Shown here: positions 27,405 through 33,535 of the stretch, piece after piece
Numbering within the stretch: the first letter of the stretch is position 1
Layout of the letters: every line of letters begins with the position of its first letter
NCBI GenBank assembly: GCA_018698075.1
Contig: JABINT010000166.1
Location: 1 to 33,535 of the forward strand
Direction: 5' to 3'
DNA from: Acidiferrobacteraceae bacterium
Lineage (GTDB): Bacteria; Pseudomonadota; Gammaproteobacteria; Arenicellales; UBA868
Length of the DNA stretch: 33,535 bases
Position numbers and translations under genes: made by a program
Notes under the pieces: model-generated
What the model was told of the DNA's origin: nothing
Seen by the model: only the letters and a program-made list of their open reading frames with translations
Database searches by the model: none

Positions 27405-28691
27405 TCATGAATTCGGGATCTGCAATTTCTGCCCAATTCGCAGAACATCCGACGAGAGATCATTCAACCTACGAATTTTTTCAACTGTGGACCCTACCCT
27501 CACAGCAATTAAAGACAGCGAATCACCCGGGCGCACTTCATACGATTTCTTTTGTTGCCTAACTGGGGGGCAGCGTGGATCCTGATCGCAATACTTGCCT
27601 AGTCCTCTGAAGATCACTCCAGCGATGCGCTCCTGATGCAAGGCCGTTGCAAGCTCCCTTTCTTCTTTCGCGTTAGTGATGAAACCAGTTTCCACGAGCA
27701 CTGCCGGAATATCTACCGACTTCAACACTGCAAAACCAGCTTCTTCAACCCGCTTGCTATGCACTTGCCCCGATTTTTTCAGCTCCCCAAGAATCCGTGC
27801 CGCCAGGATTTTGCTTTCTTTAACCTTCCAGTCGATACCCATATCCAGGAGCGCTTTTTGCAAAACCGGGTCCTGCTCGCCAATATCGACGCCGCCCGCG
27901 AGGTCTGCCGCATTTTCCCGCTTGGCAAGCCACTTACCCATCTCGCTGCTGGCTCCCCTTTGGGACAATACATAAACTGAACTGCCTCGCGCACTTCGCC
28001 GCCTGGCGGCGTCCGCATGAACTGATATAAAGGCATCCGCCTGACGATTCATCGCCAGGCGGACCCGGCCTCGAAGCGTGATGTAATAATCTCCGTCTCG
28101 GGTAAGTTGGGCCTGCATTCGTCCATCGTGATTAATTATGCTTTTGAGGCGTCGAGCAATACCCAACGCTACCATCTTCTCGCGCGTGCCGTTTTTCCCG
28201 ATGGCACCAGGATCCTCGCCCCCGTGACCCGGATCAATAATCACCAGATAATCATCTTTGCGCGTCGTTAATCCGGGCACTGCTTTGCCAACACCTTGGT
28301 CTGCCTCAAAAAGATCCACAACCAATCGATGCGAGTAGGACAAGTTGGGTTCCAGTACAAAGACCTGGTACTTCACCGGCCTTGTCAGATCTAGAACCAC
28401 CCTCAAAACACCAGATTCGGGCTGACCCGTGCGCACATCGGTTACTGGGCTGCTACCTCCTCGAGGTTCAGGTAATCCGCCATCCAAAATAGTGTTGTCG
28501 ATATCGATGACGAAACGATCAGGGCTGGTTAACACAAAGGCCTGAAAGGTCGCAGCTTCCGAGATATCAAACACCATGCGGGTTTTCTCAGGGCCGTGCC
28601 AAAACCGCCCTCCGGTAATCTTGGCTTCCCCGTGCGCCACGGCAGCAATGCCCAAGGCTACCATCAGTAGTGCGCTTTGCTTGATGTTCAA
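27405..28691 (-). CDS. amiB: N-acetylmuramoyl-L-alanine amidase with AMIN and LysM domains
   Basis: AmiB cleaves septal peptidoglycan in the periplasm during cell separation. The best start is TTG 28691, which overlaps the tsaE TGA by 3 bases (TTGA) and gives a clean signal peptide (NIKQSALLMVALGIAAVAHG). Codons upstream in frame lie inside tsaE. The 428-residue product has an AMIN domain (about 25-115) for septal targeting. The zinc amidase domain (about 165-375) has IDPGHGGEDPG, REKMV (Glu), ISVHADA and the catalytic Glu in VETGFI. A C-terminal LysM module follows (VRPGDSLSLIAVRVGSTVEKI). A C-terminal LysM is typical of AmiB from Pseudomonas and E. coli. The long insertion around the zinc site suggests EnvC/NlpD-type activation. 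Confidence 0.95.
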   Translation of the reverse strand: MNIKQSALLMVALGIAAVAHGEAKITGGRFWHGPEKTRMVFDISEAATFQAFVLTSPDRFVIDIDNTILDGGLPEPRGGSSPVTDVRTGQPESGVLRVVLDLTRPVKYQVFVLEPNLSYSHRLVVDLFEADQGVGKAVPGLTTRKDDYLVIIDPGHGGEDPGAIGKNGTREKMVALGIARRLKSIINHDGRMQAQLTRDGDYYITLRGRVRLAMNRQADAFISVHADAARRRSARGSSVYVLSQRGASSEMGKWLAKRENAADLAGGVDIGEQDPVLQKALLDMGIDWKVKESKILAARILGELKKSGQVHSKRVEEAGFAVLKSVDIPAVLVETGFITNAKEERELATALHQERIAGVIFRGLGKYCDQDPRCPPVRQQKKSYEVRPGDSLSLIAVRVGSTVEKIRRLNDLSSDVLRIGQKLQIPNS

Positions 28692-29143
28692 GAGTCGACG
28701 AATGCCTCCAAAGCGCCTACAGTGTGTGGGCCATCCAAAAGCACGGCCCGACCCGATTTCGGGCAGCTGATCTGAACTCGCCATTGAGGATGTGGCAATT
28801 TCCCAAATCCTCTTTGGGGCCATTCAATCAGCAATATGTTCTGGCCATCTTGCCAATCCCGAATCCCCAGGCTCTCCACTTCCTCTGGATCACCCAGCCG
28901 GTAAAGGTCAAGGTGATACACCTTGCATTGGGGCACCTGGTACTCTTCAACCAAAGTGTACGTCGGGCTGACAATCCAATCCGGGCAATCCAGCCCTTCT
29001 AGTACGCCACGCGCAAATGTGGTCTTGCCACTGCCTAGATCTCCTTCCAGGTAGACGATGTTCCCCGGGGTAAGTCCGCGTCCGAGGCAGCTACCCAATG
29101 CGAGCATCTGCTTCTCGTCAGAGACCGTGGCGCGATACTTCAT
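28688..29143 (-). CDS. tsaE: tRNA t6A biosynthesis ATPase TsaE
   Basis: TsaE works with TsaB and TsaD to make N6-threonylcarbamoyladenosine at A37 of ANN-decoding tRNAs. The 151 residues match the family. The P-loop is GDLGSGKT at 34-41; SPTYTLVEEY follows, then VYHLDLYRLGDPEEVESLGIRDW (Walker B region) and LLIEWPQRG. The ATG at 29143 lies 26 bases inside the 3' end of the upstream NAD(P)HX repair gene, and its stop overlaps the amiB start. The conserved nnr-tsaE-amiB series is therefore translationally packed. Confidence 0.97.
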   Translation of the reverse strand: MKYRATVSDEKQMLALGSCLGRGLTPGNIVYLEGDLGSGKTTFARGVLEGLDCPDWIVSPTYTLVEEYQVPQCKVYHLDLYRLGDPEEVESLGIRDWQDGQNILLIEWPQRGFGKLPHPQWRVQISCPKSGRAVLLDGPHTVGALEAFVDS

Positions 29144-30623
29144 CAGCTTTTTCTGGATAATTGCGTAATAGCCGCAGGTACGGCATCAAGTCACCGGCTA
29201 TCAGCCCAACGGTCCCGTCGGCTCGAGCGACAAGATCGGCGGCTGCCGAATGGATCCATGTCCCAGCCCCGGCGGCTTGCAAGGGGGATAATCCCTGTGC
29301 CCGCAAACTCCCAATCACCCCGCTCAACAGATCGCCCATTCCGGCGCTCGCCATTCCCGGATTTCCCCGATCGCAAAGAAGTAAAGCGTCCTCATCAGAG
29401 CAGACCAATGTCCCAGAGCCTTTGAGCACACAGACTGCATCCAATGCTTTTGAGATTGCACGAACTGCGCCAGGGCGGTCACTACTGACGTTCTTCGTCG
29501 ATTGCCCCAGTAACCTCGCGGCCTCAGCTGGATGTGGCGTGACAACGGCTCCTGGAACGGGCTGCCTGTCCAGAGACAGCAGGTTGAGCGCATCCGCATC
29601 GAGCAGGCTTGGGTCGGCTTTATCCAGTATCAATGCTAACAGCGCGGTACCCCACGAATCCCGCCCCAAACCGGGGCCCACCACTATCGCATCCATCTGG
29701 TCAAGTAGGCCCGTCAGGTCGGCCGGGCCAGATACAGAATGCACCATCAACTCCGGGGACCCGGCCGCAATCGCCGCCACGCTGGTGGGATGACAAGCAA
29801 TGGTGACCCGACCCGCCCCACAGCGCAACGCCGCCGCACCTGCCAGCCAGGCGGCCCCCGCCATTCCAGGCCCACCACCAACCACCAACAGGTGTCCAGA
29901 TTGGCCTTTATGAAAACTCGCCTCTCTCAACGGCAGGACAGCTCGAACCCACCGCGAACTAAGGCGAGTCGCAAAATGCGGCTCGATCCGGACGCTCTCG
30001 CCCACACCCAGATCATCGAATAGGATCTCGCCGGCACAGTCCGGCCCGCGACCGGTAAATAACCCAATCTTAAGGCCGATAAAAGTCACTGTGACATTCG
30101 CCTTGATTAACGAGCCAGATGCAGCCCCGCTATCGGCCAAGAGGCCAGAAGGAATATCCACACAAAGGCAGGGTGCATCGATAGCGTTCATCTTGGCGAT
30201 TATTTCGGTGAAAGGCGCGCGTGGCTCACCACTCAGCCCTATTCCAAGCAATGCATCGACCACGACATCAGTATCACCTAGAGCGCCGGCATGGTAAGGA
30301 ATAAGCTCTGCGCCGGCTTCCCGGGCCTCGGTCAGTGCGGCCCGAGCGTCGGCACTACGCGGCTCTGCCTGCTGAACCAGTTGAACCTCGAGCCCTCCTT
30401 TTGCCGCCAGAGCACCCATCACATACCCATCCCCTCCGTTATTGCCGGGGCCGCAAACAATGCTGATCCGCCGAGCCTTTGGCCACCGTCCGCGCAAAAT
30501 ACGATATGCGTGAAGACCGGCGCGGTGCATTAACGTCCCTGCAGCAGTTCCTGTGCTCAACACTCGTTGTTCTATGCGCCGAACCTGCTCGGCGGTGTAG
30601 AGTTTCGCGGGCAATGAGCTCAT
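29118..30623 (-). CDS. nnr: Bifunctional NAD(P)H-hydrate epimerase / ADP-dependent dehydratase
   Basis: This enzyme repairs damaged NAD(P)H hydrates. The N-terminal YjeF_N epimerase acts on the R/S forms, and the C-terminal kinase-fold domain dehydrates S-NAD(P)HX with ADP. From ATG 30623 it has 501 residues, the normal fused length. The epimerase part shows AEQVRRIEQRVL and the GPGNNGGDGY loop at 58-67, then VDALLGIGLSGEPR and CVDIPSGL. The dehydratase part has VVGGGPGMAGAAWLAG, GPGLGRD, VTPHPAEAARLLG, LKGSGTLV and GNPGMASAGMGDLLSGVIG. A GTG at 30650 is a less likely alternative start. It is divergent from queG; the two ATGs are 17 bases apart. Confidence 0.96.
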   Translation of the reverse strand: MSSLPAKLYTAEQVRRIEQRVLSTGTAAGTLMHRAGLHAYRILRGRWPKARRISIVCGPGNNGGDGYVMGALAAKGGLEVQLVQQAEPRSADARAALTEAREAGAELIPYHAGALGDTDVVVDALLGIGLSGEPRAPFTEIIAKMNAIDAPCLCVDIPSGLLADSGAASGSLIKANVTVTFIGLKIGLFTGRGPDCAGEILFDDLGVGESVRIEPHFATRLSSRWVRAVLPLREASFHKGQSGHLLVVGGGPGMAGAAWLAGAAALRCGAGRVTIACHPTSVAAIAAGSPELMVHSVSGPADLTGLLDQMDAIVVGPGLGRDSWGTALLALILDKADPSLLDADALNLLSLDRQPVPGAVVTPHPAEAARLLGQSTKNVSSDRPGAVRAISKALDAVCVLKGSGTLVCSDEDALLLCDRGNPGMASAGMGDLLSGVIGSLRAQGLSPLQAAGAGTWIHSAAADLVARADGTVGLIAGDLMPYLRLLRNYPEKADEVSRHGL

Positions 30624-30640
30624 CGCGATATCATAGCCTG

Positions 30641-31720
30641 ATGAGCACACTATCGGTTGAACACCTCAACGACCTGAAGAGTCAGATTCATCAATGGGCG
30701 AGAGAACTCAATTTCGATGGGTTCGGCGTCTGTGACGGCAATCTGGAACAGGCGGGACCCGCTCTAGCCAGTTGGCTGGCCGCTGGTTGGCACGGCGAAA
30801 TGAGTTTTATGGCAAGACACACCGACAAGCGCAGCCAGCCGGACCGGCTCGTACCCGGGATCCATCGTGTCATCAGCGTGAGACTCAACTATTTTCCAAG
30901 CCAGGGAACTCCTCCCATTGATGTTCTTCAAGACCCCACTTTGGGCTATATCGCTCGCTACGCACTCGGCCGGGACTATCACCGTCTGATACGGCGAAAA
31001 CTACAGCAACTGGCAGACCGCATCACGGAATCCGTCGGGCCGTTTCGGTATCGCGCATTTGCCGACAGCGCGCCTGTAATGGAAAAGCCCCTGGCCCAGG
31101 CCGCCGGGATCGGCTGGATCGGAAAACATACAAATTTGCTCAACCAACATCAAGGTTCCTGGTTTTTTCTTGGGGAGTTGTATACCGATCTACCGTTGCC
31201 AGTCGACGGGCCCGCGAGCAACCACTGTGGCTCGTGTACTCAGTGCATCGATGCCTGCCCTACCGGAGCACTGGATCACCCCTACCAACTTGATGCGCGC
31301 CTATGCATTGCTTACCTGACGATAGAGCATAAGAGCGCTATACCAGAACCGCTACGGCCATTAATCGGCAATCGAATTTTTGGTTGCGACGACTGTCAAC
31401 TGGTCTGCCCACATAACCGGGAAGCACCCGTCGGTGCAATGGATTTTTCGGCCCGCCATGATCTGGACGCAAGCGCTTTACTTGACCTGTTTCAATGGAG
31501 CGAGATCGACTTTGATCATTACACCCAAGGCAGTCCTATCCGGCGACTGGGCTATGAGCGCTGGTTGCGAAACCTGGCCGTAGCACTTGGCAATGCTCCG
31601 GCCGGCCGGCGCACACTCGAAGCGCTACAAAAACGGCGAATCGGAGCGTCCGGACTGGTAGACGAGCATATCGTATGGGCGATCGATCAGCATGAGGCCC
31701 GCCTAAACTCTCAGACCTGA
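30641..31720 (+). CDS. queG: Epoxyqueuosine reductase QueG
   Basis: QueG performs the last step of queuosine synthesis, reducing epoxyqueuosine in tRNA with cobalamin and two 4Fe-4S clusters. ATG 30641 gives 359 residues; the longer open frame upstream overlaps the divergent nnr gene and is not homologous. The N-terminal half binds cobalamin ([16 protein letters not shown], then YARGDYH-like [15 protein letters not shown], and [14 protein letters not shown]). The cluster ligands are in [16 protein letters not shown] (about 196-211) and [13 protein letters not shown] short HEAT-like C-terminus follows ([19 protein letters not shown]). Its last 10 bases overlap the convergent orn. The divergent nnr/queG pair is conserved in E. 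coli. Confidence 0.97.
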   Translation: MSTLSVEHLNDLKSQIHQWARELNFDGFGVCDGNLEQAGPALASWLAAGWHGEMSFMARHTDKRSQPDRLVPGIHRVISVRLNYFPSQGTPPIDVLQDPTLGYIARYALGRDYHRLIRRKLQQLADRITESVGPFRYRAFADSAPVMEKPLAQAAGIGWIGKHTNLLNQHQGSWFFLGELYTDLPLPVDGPASNHCGSCTQCIDACPTGALDHPYQLDARLCIAYLTIEHKSAIPEPLRPLIGNRIFGCDDCQLVCPHNREAPVGAMDFSARHDLDASALLDLFQWSEIDFDHYTQGSPIRRLGYERWLRNLAVALGNAPAGRRTLEALQKRRIGASGLVDEHIVWAIDQHEARLNSQT

Positions 31721-32271
31721 GGCGATTGGGTAAGAAAAAAATGCTCGCGGTAAAACTTTAACTCTTCTATTGAATCCAGGATATCGTCGAGCGCGCGATG
31801 GCCTCCGGTTTTAACGAATGTATCGGCAATATCAGGACGCCAACGGACAGCTAATTCCTTGATACTGCTCACGTCGAGATTCCGGTAGTGTAAAAAGGCC
31901 TCGAGGCGGGGCATATATCGATAGAGAAACCGGCGATCCTGGCAGATGGTGTTTCCGCATAATGGCGCACGCCTCTCCAACACGTACTCCGAAAGAAACC
32001 CCAGTGTCATCGCCTCAGCATTTTGCACAGTGATCTGAGAGTCGTGCACACGATCAATTAGTCCGGTCCCAGAATGGGTCCGCTGATTCCAGTCGTCCAT
32101 TCCCGCCAGAACCTCATCGGACTGGTGAATAGCGAGTACCGGTCCCTGCCCCAGTAGGTTGAGATCCGCGTCCGTAACAACAGTCGCAATCTCAATAATC
32201 CGATCTGAATCCGGATCAAGTCCGGTCATCTCAAGGTCGATCCAGACCAGATTAGCGGGATCAAGAGCCAT
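31711..32271 (-). CDS. orn: Oligoribonuclease
   Basis: Orn degrades 2-5-nucleotide RNA fragments, including pGpG, and is essential in many gammaproteobacteria. The 186-residue DEDDh exonuclease shows Asp12 and Glu14 in [11 protein letters not shown], the [18 protein letters not shown] motif with the third Asp, and [13 protein letters not shown] with the catalytic His and fourth Asp. ATG 32271 begins a standard N-terminus. It is convergent with queG (10-base overlap) and lies 60 bases after pnp on the same strand. Orn handles the short products left by PNPase and RNase R, both encoded in this window. Confidence 0.98.
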   Translation of the reverse strand: MALDPANLVWIDLEMTGLDPDSDRIIEIATVVTDADLNLLGQGPVLAIHQSDEVLAGMDDWNQRTHSGTGLIDRVHDSQITVQNAEAMTLGFLSEYVLERRAPLCGNTICQDRRFLYRYMPRLEAFLHYRNLDVSSIKELAVRWRPDIADTFVKTGGHRALDDILDSIEELKFYREHFFLTQSPQV

Positions 32272-32331
32272 AAAAATCTACCTCTGTAATATGCCTGCTA
32301 CCCGTTCACCCGCTAGACCATATGCCCTCAA

Positions 32332-33535
32332 TCAGGCAGCATCCTCTACCGCTTTCATACTGAGCCGGATCCGACCTTGTTTGTCGACCTCCAGAACTTT
32401 CACTTTGACCACGTCGCCTTCGGCGAGTTTGTCGCTGACATTGGCGACACGTTCATCGGAAATCTGCGAGATATGAACTAATCCATCCTTACCCGGAAGA
32501 ATATTGACGAATGCACCAAAATCCATCAGGCGCACTACTTTACCCTCGTAGATCGTGCCGGCCTCAACATCAGCGGTGATCTGTTCAATGCGTCTGCGCG
32601 CCTCTTCTGCAGCCGAAAGATCCGCGGTCGCGATTTTAATCGTACCATCGTCTTCTATATCGATAGCGGCACCGGTTGCCTCGGAAATGGCACGAATCGT
32701 TACCCCACCCTTACCAATGACATCGCGAATCTTGTCGGTAGGCACTTTCATGGTGGTGATTCGCGGCGCATATTTAGACATCTCTTCGCGCGGCTCGCTG
32801 ATTGCCTTATCCATTTCGCCAAGGATATGCAAACGTCCGCGCTGTGCCTGGGACAACGCCTGCTCCATGATCTCTGGGGTAATTCCCTCAATCTTGATGT
32901 CCATCTGCAAGGCGGTTACGCCTTGCCTGGTACCAGCGACTTTGAAGTCCATATCTCCCAGGTGATCCTCATCACCGAGAATATCAGTCAAGACTGCGAA
33001 ACGTTCACCCTGTTTAATCAAACCCATGGCGACACCCGCAACCGGCGCCTTCAACTTTACACCCGCATCCATCAATGCCATAGTTCCTGCACATACAGTA
33101 GCCATAGAAGATGATCCATTGGATTCTAATACTTCAGAAACGACACGAACAGTATACGGACAATCAGCTGGGATCATACCTTTTAAACCACGTTGTGCTA
33201 AATTCCCATGTCCAACCTCACGACGGGAAGTACCTCTCAAAGGGCGTGCTTCACCAGTACAAAAAGGAGGGAAGTTGTAGTGTAAATAGAAACTTTCTTC
33301 ACCTTCATGAGAAGGCATATCGATTTTATTTGAATCTCGTGAAGTTCCTAGTGTTACAGTAGCAAGAGCTTGAGTCTCTCCACGAGTAAAGATAGATGAA
33401 CCATGTGTCGATGGTAAGTAATCTATTTCACACCAAATCGGTCTAATTTCATCCGTTTTACGACCATCTAAACGCAAACCTTCACTTAGTGTTAATTCCC
33501 GGACAGCTTCTTTTTCTGCTTTTCTGTAATATCCA
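32332..33535 (-). CDS. pnp: Polyribonucleotide nucleotidyltransferase (PNPase), 3' part; mosaic of two lineages
   Basis: PNPase degrades RNA phosphorolytically from 3' ends. The frame is open from the right edge to the stop at 32332, so the first RNase PH domain is outside the window. Visible are the second RNase PH domain (from [16 protein letters not shown]), the KH domain ([20 protein letters not shown]) and an S1 domain ([21 protein letters not shown]) that ends the protein soon after. The part encoded by about 33080-33535 has Bacteroidetes hallmarks ([54 protein letters not shown]) and low GC. The downstream part reads as gammaproteobacterial PNPase ([12 protein letters not shown] onwards). 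The frame is unbroken at the switch, so the gene looks chimeric. Confidence 0.93.
   Translation of the reverse strand, partial: GYYRKAEKEAVRELTLSEGLRLDGRKTDEIRPIWCEIDYLPSTHGSSIFTRGETQALATVTLGTSRDSNKIDMPSHEGEESFYLHYNFPPFCTGEARPLRGTSRREVGHGNLAQRGLKGMIPADCPYTVRVVSEVLESNGSSSMATVCAGTMALMDAGVKLKAPVAGVAMGLIKQGERFAVLTDILGDEDHLGDMDFKVAGTRQGVTALQMDIKIEGITPEIMEQALSQAQRGRLHILGEMDKAISEPREEMSKYAPRITTMKVPTDKIRDVIGKGGVTIRAISEATGAAIDIEDDGTIKIATADLSAAEEARRRIEQITADVEAGTIYEGKVVRLMDFGAFVNILPGKDGLVHISQISDERVANVSDKLAEGDVVKVKVLEVDKQGRIRLSMKAVEDAA
33045..33110. other. Probable chimeric junction inside pnp
   Basis: The composition and protein signature change within this interval, which encodes the conserved [18 protein letters not shown]. 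By hand count, 33121-33180 is 26/60 GC and 33301-33360 is 22/60, against 35/60 for 32821-32880. Codons shift too, with Leu TTA/TTG and Arg CGT/AGA favoured to the right. A switch at a conserved motif, in frame, is expected of a misjoined assembly or a homologous recombination event. Confidence 0.8.

Overview
The window reads as a chromosomal segment of a free-living gammaproteobacterium. It is densely packed with housekeeping genes, has a GC content in the mid-fifties by eye, and its gene order matches two well-known gammaproteobacterial neighbourhoods. One is the Pseudomonas-type leuCD-asd-fimV-truA-trpF block. The other is the queG/nnr-tsaE-amiB-miaA-hfq-hflX-hflKC-DUF2065-purA-tRNA-rnr-rlmB supercluster. 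Between them lies a dcd-apbC-metG ... rnfB-nth block that also resembles Pseudomonas order. No phage, insertion sequence, CRISPR array or defence island is visible.

Layout. Positions 1-3119 hold trpF (partial) and truA on the minus strand, then trpBA on the plus strand. Positions 3166-8996 hold fimV, asd, leuD and leuC, all on minus. A small unrecognised plus-strand gene (9161-9568) meets aroC tail to tail. Then come aroC, dcd and apbC (minus), facing away from metG, a class V PLP enzyme, a soluble RnfB-like ferredoxin and nth (plus; the last three overlap at their start/stop codons). rlmB and rnr (minus) follow. Next is a short non-housekeeping gap with a 51-codon reading frame, a rho-independent terminator and a tRNA-Leu(CAG) gene, all on plus. 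purA, a DUF2065 membrane protein, hflC, hflK, hflX, hfq, miaA, amiB, tsaE and the NAD(P)HX repair gene run on minus. queG is on plus, and orn and the 3' part of pnp (minus) close the window.

Most genes act in core metabolism and RNA biology: tryptophan, leucine, aspartate-family and chorismate synthesis; tRNA modification (TruA, MiaA, TsaE, QueG); rRNA methylation (RlmB); RNA decay (RNase R, Orn, PNPase, Hfq); and Fe-S proteins (ApbC, LeuC, RnfB-like, Nth, QueG). I did not find a convincing new multi-gene system.

The strongest anomaly is at the right edge. The pnp reading frame is continuous, but its upstream part (about 33080-33535) is AT-rich and encodes a Bacteroidetes/Flavobacteria-type PNPase, while the downstream part is gammaproteobacterial. 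The switch occurs inside a conserved stretch, which points to a chimeric assembly or, less likely, homologous recombination. Other points worth a look are the absence of mutL between amiB and miaA and of leuB between leuD and asd, trpBA placed between fimV and truA on the opposite strand, an Hfq with Pro in place of the usual uridine-contacting Gln, the reduction of the rnf locus to one soluble RnfB-like protein coupled to a PLP enzyme, and several hairpins in unexpected places.
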